Shown: positions 34,669-46,662, counted from the first letter of the stretch. The stretch is 64,000 nt of DNA from Alkalihalophilus pseudofirmus OF4 (GCF_000005825.2 NC_013791.2:124001-188000); one strand, 5' to 3'. Numbers and translations are program-made. The notes: generated by a model from the sequence alone, not told the origin.

Positions 34669-35133
34669 TTAATCATGACAGCCGCAGTCGCAGTCACCTT
34701 CGCAATGACAATCGCATTCACAATCACACTCTTTTTCATGTTTATGGTCTGTGCCAAATTCAAACGCGCACCCGCAGTCATGGTGATGCTTATGATCATG
34801 ACAAGGGTCATAACATTTATCGCAATGTGAGTGACAATGTTTGAGGTCTATAATCTCCATGGTCGTCTCAAGTTTTCTAAGCAGCAGAAATTCTTTCATC
34901 AGAACAGAGTCGATCATTCGATTAACTGACTTATTAAACGTAATAATCTCGCCGGTATTAGGACAAGTAGGGAAGTTTAGATGCTTTCCGACAAAGGCTT
35001 GAATTTTCTCAGCTTCTGCATTGACTAAATGAGAGAGAGCTATCTCTTCTAAAGCGATCGATTCCATCAAATCGATCGTTACTTTACATAAGTCAGGACG
35101 ATGGGGCTGTTTTGGAATAATAGGCATACTCAT
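34669..35133 (-). CDS. Paralogue-cluster protein D: helical module plus Cys/His-rich tail
   Basis: A 154-aa protein. Residues 17-92 are a diverged family module: LMESIALEEIALSHLVNAEA and FNKSVNRMIDSVLMKEFLLL. Residues 99-154 hold 14 Cys and 12 His with runs such as HCHSHCDKC, HDHKHHHDCGC and CDCECDCHCEGDCDCGC, suggesting metal binding or disulfide/thioether cross-linking. AAGGAGGTC lies 8 nt before ATG. It is transcribed toward gene E, possibly together. Resembles in composition the Cys-rich spore coat and exosporium proteins, but I see no specific homologue. Confidence 0.82.
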   Translation of the reverse strand: MSMPIIPKQPHRPDLCKVTIDLMESIALEEIALSHLVNAEAEKIQAFVGKHLNFPTCPNTGEIITFNKSVNRMIDSVLMKEFLLLRKLETTMEIIDLKHCHSHCDKCYDPCHDHKHHHDCGCAFEFGTDHKHEKECDCECDCHCEGDCDCGCHD

Positions 35134-35164
35134 TTGACCGACCTCCTTAATACAATTCTCTCCT

Positions 35165-35172
35165 AGTGTATG
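35165..35172 (-). promoter_or_regulatory. Possible sigma-E-type -10 element ahead of paralogue D
   Basis: On the minus strand the sequence CATACACT matches the sigma-E -10 consensus (CATACAnT) about 35 nt upstream of the D start. The -35 region is not convincing, so this is a weak candidate that would place D and E under mother-cell control. Confidence 0.3.
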
Positions 35173-35239
35173 GGTATCTCCCTAAATGGTGCCTGTCATG
35201 AATGTTTTTAAATCCTTCATCTCCTGACAATTTTTCCAC

Positions 35240-35269
35240 TGCATAGTGACATTTACATTCCCCATACTA
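35240..35269 (+). promoter_or_regulatory. Sigma-G-type promoter of ybaK-cwlD
   Basis: GCATA (35241-35245) and CATACTA (35263-35269) with a 17-nt spacer match the sigma-G pattern (GHATR, CATnHTA). It lies 30 nt before the ybaK start. In B. subtilis the ybaK-cwlD operon is read by sporulation sigma factors, which fits. Confidence 0.65.
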
Positions 35270-35299
35270 ATGGCAACATGATTTATGGGAGTGAGGAGA

Positions 35300-35737
35300 A
35301 TGGCAGTTGTATCGACCTTTTCAGAAAAAAGACGTGAAAAGCAGTGGAAATTTGAACGAGGGGTATTAAGGCAGCTCTCGTTAAAGCAGTTAAAAGAAGA
35401 TGTGCATAAGCATTTTAAGCCAGTTGTTCCGTTTTATTTCTTATCTCATCCTTTTTTACTCGATCCTTGTATGGACATGGCTATTGATGCTTACTTAGTG
35501 GGAGCAGAATACGGGAGGTTTGGCTACTTAGGAGAGTCCGTTTCAGAAGTCATGGCAAGATGTGAAGATGAATTAACCGATATTTCCTTTTCCTTGTTTA
35601 ACCTATTACAAGGGTGGAACGGGGATACAGATTATTTATTAGAGTCACTTAAAATTTCATCTGATGTCTTTATAGACCGTTGGTGGGAAAAAGGATTTAA
35701 AGAAGCAGAAAAACGCCACAGACTTAGACTTCATTAA
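35300..35737 (+). CDS. ybaK: YbaK family protein (DUF2521)
   Basis: A 145-aa cytosolic-looking protein of unknown function found directly upstream of cwlD in Bacillaceae. ATG 35300 is preferred (GAGTGAGGAG ahead) over ATG 35285, giving MAVVSTFSEKRREKQWKFER. Conserved features include the aromatic-rich YGRFGYLGESVSEVMARCE and the C-terminal FIDRWWEKGFKEAEKRHRLR. It lies 62 nt ahead of cwlD and is probably co-transcribed from the sigma-G-type promoter. Confidence 0.85.
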   Translation: MAVVSTFSEKRREKQWKFERGVLRQLSLKQLKEDVHKHFKPVVPFYFLSHPFLLDPCMDMAIDAYLVGAEYGRFGYLGESVSEVMARCEDELTDISFSLFNLLQGWNGDTDYLLESLKISSDVFIDRWWEKGFKEAEKRHRLRLH

Positions 35738-35799
35738 ACCATTCATATTTTCCTCCTTGTCCCAATATATATGGGTAGGGATATAAAGGGGGAAGGCTG

Positions 35800-36513
35800 A
35801 TGATCAGGTGGATGAGAGGCATAGCGTTTGCGCTCGGTATAGTGGGACTGCTTTTTTTAATACAATATCAATTTATCAGTAAAGATTCGGCGACATGGCA
35901 TCTGCCCTTATCAGGCAAAATTATAGTCGTCGACCCAGGCCATGGCGGGATTGACGGAGGTGCCGTGTCAAAACAAGGTCTGCTTGAAAAAGAAGTTACC
36001 TTAGCAATAAGCGAACACCTAAGAGATTATCTTCAAGAAGCAGGTGCACTTGTATTAATGACAAGAGAGGAAGACCGCGATTTAGCAGGGGAGGGAACAA
36101 AGAAAATCAGGCATCGTAAAATTGAGGATTTGAAAAGACGGGTTGAGATCGTCAATGAGTCAGATGCCGATCTGTTTGTGACCATCCACCTTAATGCGAT
36201 TCCTTCACCAAAATGGAGCGGGGCACAAACGTTCTACCATCGCGCAATTCCTGAAAATGAAGGACTGGCCAAATTTGTGCAAGATCAAATTCGGACGAAC
36301 TTAGAGAATACAGAAAGAATAGCTAAGCCTATTGATAATATCTTCTTATTAAAGAAAGCAGAAATCCCAGGGGTGTTAGTAGAGGCTGGATTCTTATCTC
36401 ATCCAACAGAAGCGTCGATGCTACAGACCGAGGCGTATCAAGATAAGGTCGCAGCTTCAATTTACCAAGGAATCATGAGATATTATACGAATGAAGAAGA
36501 ACCTGTCTCATAA
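35800..36513 (+). CDS. cwlD: N-acetylmuramoyl-L-alanine amidase CwlD (spore cortex)
   Basis: Removes the stem peptide from muramic acid, the first step toward muramic-delta-lactam in spore cortex; PdaA completes it. It is 237 aa with an N-terminal hydrophobic anchor (residues 6-22). Amidase_3 residues are in place: H48 (DPGHGG), E63, H130 (IHLNAI) and E195 (VEAGFL), of which the first three bind zinc. GGGGGAAGGC precedes ATG. Neighbours ybaK, salA and gerD match Bacillus. Confidence 0.95.
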   Translation: MIRWMRGIAFALGIVGLLFLIQYQFISKDSATWHLPLSGKIIVVDPGHGGIDGGAVSKQGLLEKEVTLAISEHLRDYLQEAGALVLMTREEDRDLAGEGTKKIRHRKIEDLKRRVEIVNESDADLFVTIHLNAIPSPKWSGAQTFYHRAIPENEGLAKFVQDQIRTNLENTERIAKPIDNIFLLKKAEIPGVLVEAGFLSHPTEASMLQTEAYQDKVAASIYQGIMRYYTNEEEPVS

Positions 36514-36556
36514 TTCTAACGAGGTGTAAACGGATTCACGGTCCTTATGCAGAATA

Positions 36557-36565
36557 TGCTATACT
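36557..36565 (+). promoter_or_regulatory. Possible extended -10 promoter of salA
   Basis: TGCTATACT is an extended -10 (TGnTATACT) 34 nt before the salA start. A TTCACG sequence 19 nt upstream could act as a weak -35. Candidate only. Confidence 0.45.
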
Positions 36566-36598
36566 AGGCATATAACTGGTTAAAGGATGGTGTTCATA

Positions 36599-37654
36599 TT
36601 GGTAACAGAAACGACAATTGTCGAAGCCTTAAAACGAGTCAAAGATCGTGATTTAAATAAAAGCATCGTCGAAACTGGTGGTGTACGTGAAGTAAAGATT
36701 AAAGGCGGAAATGTCAGCGTCAAAATTGCTCTTGCCAAAACAGGCACAGCAGAACAAATGGAAGTGCAGCAGGAAGTAGTTAATGTATTAAAAGGAGAAG
36801 GGGCAGAATCTGTAGGCCTGCGCTTTGAAGAGCTGACAGAACAAGAGTTGAAGTCGGCCGGCGGATTAAAAGAAGCGGCATTTGAAGGCCCTTCTATTCT
36901 GGCTCCTGACAGCCCAACGACGTTTATTGCGGTAACAAGCGGTAAGGGGGGCGTTGGAAAGTCCACCGTATCTGTTAATGTGGCGACAACACTAGCTCGT
37001 CTTGGGAAGCGTGTCGGAATTATTGATGCAGATATCTATGGCTTTAGTGTGCCGGATATGATGGGAATTGAAGAGCGTCCAAAAGTCATTGCAGATCGTA
37101 TTTATCCTGTAGAACGCTTTGGTGTAAAAGTCATTTCTATGGGCTTCTTTGTTGAAGATAATGCACCCGTGATCTGGCGCGGACCAATGCTTGGTAAAAT
37201 GCTTAATCAGTTCTTTAGTGATATTGAGTGGGGCGAGCTTGATTACTTAATCCTTGATTTGCCGCCGGGTACAGGTGATGTTGCCCTTGATTTACATACA
37301 ATGCTTCCTCATTCAAAAGAAATTTTGGTGACAACGCCTCATGCTACAGCAGCCTTTGTAGCTGCACGTGCAGGTACAATGGCTATTAAAACACATCATG
37401 AAATTCTTGGTGTCGTTGAGAACATGGCATACTTTGAAAGCAAGACAACAGGAGAGAAAGAATATGTGTTTGGCCGCGGAGGCGGAGAACGTTTAGCAGA
37501 AGAGTTAAAAACAGATATTCTTGGCCAAATTCCTCTTGGACAACCTGACATCGATGAAAATGATTTTGCGCCATCTATTTATGCTGAGGATCATCCAAAT
37601 GGTCTGATTTATAAAGAAATTGCCGAGAAAATTATTGTAAAAATCGAAAAGTAA
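36599..37654 (+). CDS. salA: Mrp/NBP35-family ATPase SalA
   Basis: P-loop ATPase of the Mrp/ApbC Fe-S carrier family; in B. subtilis SalA affects scoC (protease regulator) expression and Mrp proteins can transfer Fe-S clusters. It is 351 aa from TTG 36599, chosen because AGGATGGTG is correctly spaced; ATG 36587 abuts that site. A MIP18-type domain occupies residues 1-85, then Walker A SGKGGVGKST (114-123), DADIYGFSVPDMMG and LDLPPGTGD. The CXXC motif of many Mrp proteins is not evident. Ends at a bidirectional terminator shared with gerD. Confidence 0.93.
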   Translation: MVTETTIVEALKRVKDRDLNKSIVETGGVREVKIKGGNVSVKIALAKTGTAEQMEVQQEVVNVLKGEGAESVGLRFEELTEQELKSAGGLKEAAFEGPSILAPDSPTTFIAVTSGKGGVGKSTVSVNVATTLARLGKRVGIIDADIYGFSVPDMMGIEERPKVIADRIYPVERFGVKVISMGFFVEDNAPVIWRGPMLGKMLNQFFSDIEWGELDYLILDLPPGTGDVALDLHTMLPHSKEILVTTPHATAAFVAARAGTMAIKTHHEILGVVENMAYFESKTTGEKEYVFGRGGGERLAEELKTDILGQIPLGQPDIDENDFAPSIYAEDHPNGLIYKEIAEKIIVKIEK

Positions 37655-37655
37655 A

Positions 37656-37684
37656 AAAAGAAGCCGCTTTGGCTTCTTTTTTTA
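37656..37684. terminator. Bidirectional terminator between salA and gerD
   Basis: AAAAGAAGCC (37656-37665) and GGCTTCTTTT (37671-37680) pair with a 5-nt loop, with T-runs on both strands. It serves the convergent salA (+) and gerD (-); its T-tract reaches the gerD stop. Confidence 0.85.
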
Positions 37685-38341
37685 TCCACCTGAAGATTGG
37701 CCGCCGCTTCCACTGCCACCGCCGCCTTCTTCTTGTTGCTGTTCCTCTTGCTGTTTCTTCTCTTCCTCTGCTTTGGCTGGATCTTGTTTCTTCATTTGCT
37801 CCTCAGCAACACTGCCTAAGATCTCACTAATTTTAGCAACGAAATAAGGACTCTCAAAGGCCTCAGACATAACAGTCATCACTTGCTGGCGGTATTCCTT
37901 TGACTTCATAACCTCAAGCACCGTTTCTTCCATTTCGGGATTTTGCAGAACGGTGATCATCATGCCTTGGTATTCAGGGTCTTTCATTAAACCTTTTAGC
38001 ATCTTTTCATTTTCTGTCTGCATACTTTCTGCAAAGGTTTTTGCAAACTCAGGATCCTGCATCACTTCTTGCCAAAAAGCTCGCCCCTTTTCAGAGGTTA
38101 AGGTTTCTTGGATCGTTTCTTTCACATACGCATTGTCCATTACAAGCTCATGACGCATCTCTTCTTCGTTCATAATTTCTTGAATCGCTTGCTTGCCCTC
38201 ATCGGTCTTAAGCATATCGACCATCATCTTTTTAGTACCTTCATAATCTGTATTATTGCCACCGCTTCCTTCAGCAGTTGCGCAGCTTATTAGTGTAAGT
38301 ATAGCTGAGCACACAATCAACCCATGAAGAAATTTTTTCAT
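37682..38341 (-). CDS. gerD: Spore germination lipoprotein GerD
   Basis: A 219-aa lipoprotein of the spore inner membrane needed for clustering of germinant receptors. The signal peptide ends in a lipobox LISC with Cys20 as the lipidated residue. The helical body includes YEGTKKMMVDMLKTDEGKQA and MKDPEYQGMMITVLQNPEME, as in Bacillus GerD. The C-terminus is a low-complexity EEKKQQEEQQQEEGG and Gly/Ser tail, longer than in B. subtilis. GGAGGTGAGC lies before ATG. Confidence 0.93.
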   Translation of the reverse strand: MKKFLHGLIVCSAILTLISCATAEGSGGNNTDYEGTKKMMVDMLKTDEGKQAIQEIMNEEEMRHELVMDNAYVKETIQETLTSEKGRAFWQEVMQDPEFAKTFAESMQTENEKMLKGLMKDPEYQGMMITVLQNPEMEETVLEVMKSKEYRQQVMTVMSEAFESPYFVAKISEILGSVAEEQMKKQDPAKAEEEKKQQEEQQQEEGGGGSGSGGQSSGG

Positions 38342-38486
38342 GACAGCTGCTCACCTCCTTCGCTTTGTCATTAATTTGAGATATTTATTAAAAAAATATG
38401 CATGAGTAACAGTGAACAACTAGCATTTTTTAATCTTGATTGATACAATCATGACAGTATGTTTAACGATTTTGGAGGAAATGCCA

Positions 38487-39092
38487 GTGAATAGTCGGAA
38501 AGTGGTATATTTATTTTTTTCTACATTGCTTGTAGGAAGTTTAAGTGGAGCAATTGTTGGCTTTATTATTGATTTTGATGTGTATACAGGCGGGGACATT
38601 ACAAATATGGTAGTCGGGCTCATTTGGCTGCTTGGGATCAGTGCGGCATTTAGCTTAGTGAGTCAAATGGGCTTCTTTGCCTACTTGACGCTGCACCGCT
38701 TTGGACTCGGTTTATTTAAATCGGCTAGGCTTTGGAACAGAATACAAGTAGTTCTGATTGCGTTTGTCATTTTTGATTTAATTTATCTGCGGTATATTGC
38801 CTTTGCAACAGAAGGTGAGACGATTCTGCACTATACCATTATGCCGGTTTTACTGTTAGCATATGGGCTAGTCATTGCTTACCTTAAAGCAAAAGATACA
38901 AATCAAGGAGCATTTATTCCAGCTTTATTTTTCATCGTGGTTGTTACGACGATTGAATGGGTGCCAGCCCTAACGGTAAATGACCCTAAATGGTTATGGA
39001 TGTATTTTGCACCGCTTATCTCAGCAAATACATGGCAGCTGCTTACTCTTCATAAGCTGACAAATCAACCAAATACGAAAGCTCGAGCATAG
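38487..39092 (+). CDS. kbaA: KinB-signalling pathway membrane protein KbaA
   Basis: Integral membrane protein required for KinB activity in the sporulation phosphorelay. It is 201 aa from GTG 38487: GGAGG at 38474-38478 is 8 nt away, whereas ATG 38481 is only 2 nt away. Five to six hydrophobic segments are visible; SQMGFFAYLTLHRFGLGLF and YLKAKDTNQGAFIPALFFIV are conserved with B. subtilis. Transcribed divergently from gerD and convergently with pdaB; a short hairpin with TTTTTTT near 39085-39115 may terminate it. Confidence 0.93.
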   Translation: MNSRKVVYLFFSTLLVGSLSGAIVGFIIDFDVYTGGDITNMVVGLIWLLGISAAFSLVSQMGFFAYLTLHRFGLGLFKSARLWNRIQVVLIAFVIFDLIYLRYIAFATEGETILHYTIMPVLLLAYGLVIAYLKAKDTNQGAFIPALFFIVVVTTIEWVPALTVNDPKWLWMYFAPLISANTWQLLTLHKLTNQPNTKARA

Positions 39093-39113
39093 TCGCTCGA
39101 GCTTTTTTTATTT
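39085..39113. terminator. Possible bidirectional terminator between kbaA and pdaB
   Basis: GCTCGAGC (39081-39088) and GCTCGAGC (39095-39102) are self-complementary and pair across CATAGTC-type loop sequence, followed by TTTTTTTATTT. The T-run favours termination of kbaA. Confidence 0.65.
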
Positions 39114-39875
39114 CTATTTAATTTCTTCGCTTTCAGCTTCAGTGCTTGCCATCAGTTCTTCAACTGAAATAAAAGTAAAACCTTTTTCTTTTAATTGATC
39201 AATAACGATAGGAAGGGCTTTATCAGTCTGCTTTACAGAATCTGATGCATGGAACAAAAGAACGTCTCCGGATGTCGTGTTGTTTACGACATTATCTACA
39301 ATGACATCGACTCCTGGATTTTGATAGTCGAGAGAATCCACGCTCCAATGTACAACACTGTAATCTTGTTTTTCAGCAAGGGCCAGGATTCGTTTATCAA
39401 AAGCCCCATTTGGAGGTCTAAGCAACGTTGGCTTTTCGCCAGCTAATTCAGTAAGAACTTGTTTACTCCTCACTAGATCTTTCCTCACCTTTTCATCTTC
39501 CCATGAAGTATAGCTCTTATATTGATAGCCATGGCTTCCGATTAAATGACCGGCCTCTTTAATTTGCTTTACTAAATCCGGATACCGCTCGGCCCAGGAT
39601 GCAGAGACAAAGAACGTTGCTTGATCAACACCCTTTTGAGTTAACACATCAAGGATCGGTCCAACCTGTTTATCTCCCCAGCTTAAGTTAAACGTGAGTG
39701 CGATACGGTTATCATCTGTCTCCGCTTTGTAAAACGCCTGTGGTCCTTCTGATGTTGAAAAAACAGGAAGCTGGGCTCGTTCGATATATAAGAACCCTGC
39801 AGCAAAAAGTGCCATAACAATAATTAAAGATAATTGCTTCATACGTTTCGCATGAATGACCCAAATAAACTTCAT
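39114..39875 (-). CDS. pdaB: Polysaccharide deacetylase-family sporulation protein PdaB
   Basis: A 253-aa NodB-type deacetylase-fold protein needed for late spore stability in Bacillus. An N-terminal signal anchor covers about residues 14-31. The fold motifs are visible: TFNLSWGD (residues 61-68), GSHGYQYKSY, LRPPNGAFD and DVLLFHASD. In B. subtilis PdaB the first motif is TFDISWGD, so the catalytic Asp is Asn63 here, read directly from AAC on the minus strand. The enzyme may be inactive or non-canonical. GAGGGGGAT precedes ATG. Confidence 0.92.
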   Translation of the reverse strand: MKFIWVIHAKRMKQLSLIIVMALFAAGFLYIERAQLPVFSTSEGPQAFYKAETDDNRIALTFNLSWGDKQVGPILDVLTQKGVDQATFFVSASWAERYPDLVKQIKEAGHLIGSHGYQYKSYTSWEDEKVRKDLVRSKQVLTELAGEKPTLLRPPNGAFDKRILALAEKQDYSVVHWSVDSLDYQNPGVDVIVDNVVNNTTSGDVLLFHASDSVKQTDKALPIVIDQLKEKGFTFISVEELMASTEAESEEIK

Positions 39876-40048
39876 TTATTATCCCCCTCGTCCACCTTTT
39901 AGGATAAATTTATGCAAAGTATTAGAACATATGAATAAAAACATTAGGTTTAGAAAACAATTTAGTTAGATGGCACTTGTAAGATATAACCAATTAAATA
40001 AAACGAGTATGTAATGCTGTTGAGTCTCTAAAGGTTGAGGTGTTGCTT

Positions 40049-40276
40049 GTGTTAGGTTTTTTGTTAAATAGTAAAGAAGTAATTGAAGTGGAATACATGT
40101 TGAAAAGAGAGATGGAAGAGCTCTTACTAGATCTATCCGACCCGAGAATAGATGAGGTCGTCAAAAAAGCAATGGAAGAAAAGTATCAAATTGTGTACGG
40201 CATCTATAAACGGTTTGTCCCTCCAAATGATCGAATGAAATACATGCTTCAAAAAAATAAGAAACATACCCAGTGA
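40049..40276 (+). CDS. Conserved-looking small hypothetical protein
   Basis: A 75-aa protein from GTG 40049, with GTTGAGGTG six nt ahead; GTG 40040 and TTG 40043 are alternatives inside that site. A short hydrophobic N-terminus is followed by a charged helical stretch KREMEELLLDLSDPRIDEVV and KRFVPPNDRMKYMLQ. I do not recognise the family. It lies between pdaB and the rRNA operon, with 173 nt upstream that show no clear promoter. Confidence 0.6.
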   Translation: MLGFLLNSKEVIEVEYMLKREMEELLLDLSDPRIDEVVKKAMEEKYQIVYGIYKRFVPPNDRMKYMLQKNKKHTQ

Positions 40277-40358
40277 GAAGAGGGAGGCATTGCCTTCCTT
40301 TTTCTTTTGCCTTAATTCACTATATGAATGAATAGAAGAAAAATCATTAAAAAAATCG

Positions 40359-40387
40359 TTGACTTCAAAAAATGGACATGCTATATT
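40359..40387 (+). promoter_or_regulatory. rrn promoter P1
   Basis: TTGACT (40359-40364), 17-nt spacer, TATATT (40382-40387). Upstream A/T-rich tracts (AAAAATCATTAAAAAAATC-like) could act as an UP element. Confidence 0.8.
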
Positions 40388-40443
40388 AGTACATACCGCA
40401 AGGGAACAACAAACAACATTGAAAAATATTTCAAAAAAGGTTG

Positions 40444-40472
40444 TTGACTTCCACATAAAGATGCGGTAAGAT
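40444..40472 (+). promoter_or_regulatory. rrn promoter P2
   Basis: TTGACT (40444-40449), 17-nt spacer, TAAGAT (40467-40472), 85 nt after P1. Tandem promoters with the same -35 are typical of Bacillus rrn operons. Confidence 0.8.
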
Positions 40473-40479
40473 AACTAAG

Positions 40480-40530
40480 TCGCCAACGAGCGGCGAACAA
40501 GTTCTTTGAAAACTGAACAAAAGCCAAGCG
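40480..40530 (+). promoter_or_regulatory. rrn leader hairpin and boxA-like antitermination region
   Basis: TCGCC...GGCGA around 40482-40498 forms a hairpin, followed by GTTCTTTGAAAACTGAACA, which resembles the leader boxA region of Bacillus rrn operons. A similar TTCTTTGAAAACTAGATAA recurs in the 16S-23S spacer near 42338. Confidence 0.5.
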
Positions 40531-40650
40531 AAATAGAGATACATGATATCTCGTCAATTATTAGCAGAGATGAACTTCGATTAAGTTCGCAACGTCCTGT
40601 TGCAACATCGAAGCCAACACATCCTGTGTAAGTGAGCTTAATCAAACACT

Positions 40651-42205
<1,555 letters not shown>

Positions 42206-42443
42206 TGGAGTATTTACTCTAGTCGATGTATGATCTTACGATCATATACGCTTTGGATCTTTTGTTCAGTTTTGAAGGAACTATCCTTCAATTAGATACT
42301 AATTCTCACCAAGTTGAGTAAGAGTTAGTACTTGGTTCTTTGAAAACTAGATAATGAAATGTAAACATATTTGTTCATCGGTATCTTTTAATAGAGAAGA
42401 TTGAACGAGCATGTCAAGAATTCAACAACCTTTTTTAAATTTT

Positions 42444-45382
<2,939 letters not shown>

Positions 45383-45566
45383 AATTATTCTTGACATATG
45401 TTTACACATTATCTAGTTTTGAGAGAACCATCTCAAACATTTACAAAGAGGATCGAACATATCGAGGAAGCGACGAAGTGAATGCCCGGAGCGTATCAAG
45501 CATACGTGAGGACATGAATGAGGAAGCTGACGAAGAAATGTGAAGATCATCTGAAGTAAATCATAG

Positions 45567-45682
45567 TCTGGTGGCGATAGCAAAGAGGTCACACCCGTTC
45601 CCATGCCGAACACGGTCGTTAAGCTCTTTTGCGCCGATGGTAGTTGGGGGCTTCCCCCTGTGAGAGTAGGACGTTGCCAGGC
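45567..45682 (+). rRNA. rrf: 5S ribosomal RNA
   Basis: 116 nt beginning TCTGGTGGCGATAGC and ending ACGTTGCCAGGC; GAGGTCACACCCGTTCCCAT and CCGAACACGG are characteristic. It is separated from 23S by a 184-nt spacer and followed closely by two tRNA genes. Confidence 0.97.
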
Positions 45683-45694
45683 ATTTTTTTACGT

Positions 45695-45769
45695 TCCACA
45701 GTAGCTCAGTGGTAGAGCAATCGGCTGTTAACCGATCGGTCGTAGGTTCGAGTCCTACCTGTGGAGCCA
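45695..45769 (+). tRNA. tRNA-Asn (GTT)
   Basis: 75 nt with encoded CCA. Anticodon stem-loop ATCGG-CTGTTAA-CCGAT and T-loop GGTTCGAGTCC are canonical. Twelve nt after the 5S gene, so part of the rrn transcript. Confidence 0.97.
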
Positions 45770-45776
45770 TTTTTAT

Positions 45777-45852
45777 GCTTCCATAGCTCAGCAGGTAGAG
45801 CACTACCATGGTAAGGTAGGGGTCAGCGGTTCGAATCCGCTTGGAAGCTCCA
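45777..45852 (+). tRNA. tRNA-Thr (GGT)
   Basis: 76 nt with encoded CCA. Anticodon stem-loop CTACC-ATGGTAA-GGTAG; acceptor GCTTCCA pairs with TGGAAGC. Follows tRNA-Asn by 7 nt. Confidence 0.95.
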
Positions 45853-45880
45853 GAGAGACTTTATCTTATATCTATAGATC

Positions 45881-45908
45881 AAACCAGCCTGGTGAGGTTG
45901 GTTTTTTA
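45881..45908 (+). terminator. Terminator of the rrn-tRNA operon
   Basis: AAACCAGCC pairs with GGTTGGTTT around a short loop, followed by a T-run, 28 nt after the tRNA-Thr gene. Confidence 0.8.
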
Positions 45909-45989
45909 TTTGTAGAAAAGTATATTTTCACTCTTAATCTTAATATAGTCAACTCAATACAGTAGTTTCTAAAGTCTATAAATTAAAAA

Positions 45990-46030
45990 TAAGCTCCCAT
46001 TCAGGATTTTGCTCCTGAGAGAGCTTTTTT
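45990..46030 (+). terminator. Second terminator-like hairpin
   Basis: TAAGCTC and GAGCTT form an outer stem, TTCAGGA and TCCTGA an inner stem, followed by TTTTTT. No plus-strand gene lies between it and the previous terminator, so it may be a back-up or relic. Confidence 0.65.
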
Positions 46031-46087
46031 AGTGAAATGGGGTTGCTAGCAGGTAAGTAGTAGTTATTGACCAATAAGAGGGCCTCT

Positions 46088-46276
46088 CTATCGCGTTGAA
46101 CGGCTTTTTAGCTCTTCAGCAGTTAAACCTGTAACAGTTCGCACAAGCTGCAAGTCAATTCCATAATCAATCATTCTTTCAGCCACTTCTAGCCTTGTTT
46201 CATTTCTAGCTTGATTTTTAACATATTGAAACTTTTTAATTAAATCCGCCTGCAGCATTTCTTGATCTAGATTCAT
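46088..46276 (-). CDS. Small protein resembling the C-terminus of Rpn-family transposase/nuclease
   Basis: 62 aa from ATG 46276 with GGAGTG ahead. The sequence LEVAERMIDYGIDLQLVRTV followed by TGLTAEELKS resembles the C-terminal tail common in Rpn-family (PD-(D/E)XK) nuclease/transposase proteins. The nuclease domain is absent, so this is either a remnant or a free-standing small gene. The family link is recognition by eye, hence modest confidence. Confidence 0.5.
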   Translation of the reverse strand: MNLDQEMLQADLIKKFQYVKNQARNETRLEVAERMIDYGIDLQLVRTVTGLTAEELKSRSTR

Positions 46277-46398
46277 TAAGATCACTCCATTACGTATGCT
46301 ATTTATTATAGTATAGCGAATATGCGTTCGTATAATCAATCGTTTTTACAGTAGAATTAAAAAAAGAAAAAAATCTATAAAAAAATGTACAAAAGGGG

Positions 46399-46427
46399 TT
46401 GTCATCGAAAAGAATATTGGATATAAT
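46399..46427 (+). promoter_or_regulatory. Sigma-A promoter of the tRNA cluster
   Basis: TTGTCA (46399-46404), 17-nt spacer, TATAAT (46422-46427), ending 39 nt before tRNA-Glu. It gives the eight-gene tRNA cluster its own promoter. Confidence 0.8.
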
Positions 46428-46465
46428 ACTTTTTGTCAGCAAGAAACGACACATTCTGAAACAAT

Positions 46466-46540
46466 GGCCCGTTGGTCAAGCGGTTAAGACACCGCCCTTT
46501 CACGGCGGTAACACGGGTTCGAATCCCGTACGGGTCACCA
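46466..46540 (+). tRNA. tRNA-Glu (TTC)
   Basis: 75 nt with encoded CCA; anticodon stem-loop CCGCC-CTTTCAC-GGCGG. First of eight tRNAs whose order (Glu, Val, Thr, Tyr, Gln, Lys, Gly, Ala) resembles that ahead of sigW in Bacillus. Confidence 0.97.
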
Positions 46541-46586
46541 TTAATTTTATATCATACATAAATGACTTACTTTTAAGACAAGCTAT

Positions 46587-46662
46587 GGAGGATTAGCTCA
46601 GCTGGGAGAGCACCTGCCTTACAAGCAGGGGGTCGGCGGTTCGAGCCCGTCATCCTCCACCA
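46587..46662 (+). tRNA. tRNA-Val (TAC)
   Basis: 76 nt with encoded CCA; anticodon stem-loop CCTGC-CTTACAA-GCAGG. Confidence 0.97.

Noticed and set aside
34611-34844. Plus-strand frames opposite the Cys/His tail
   Set aside because: They are complements of the repetitive minus-strand codons and resemble no protein.
39876-40048. Promoter or gene between pdaB and the small ORF at 40049
   Set aside because: A/T-rich, but no convincing -35/-10 pair or coding signal.
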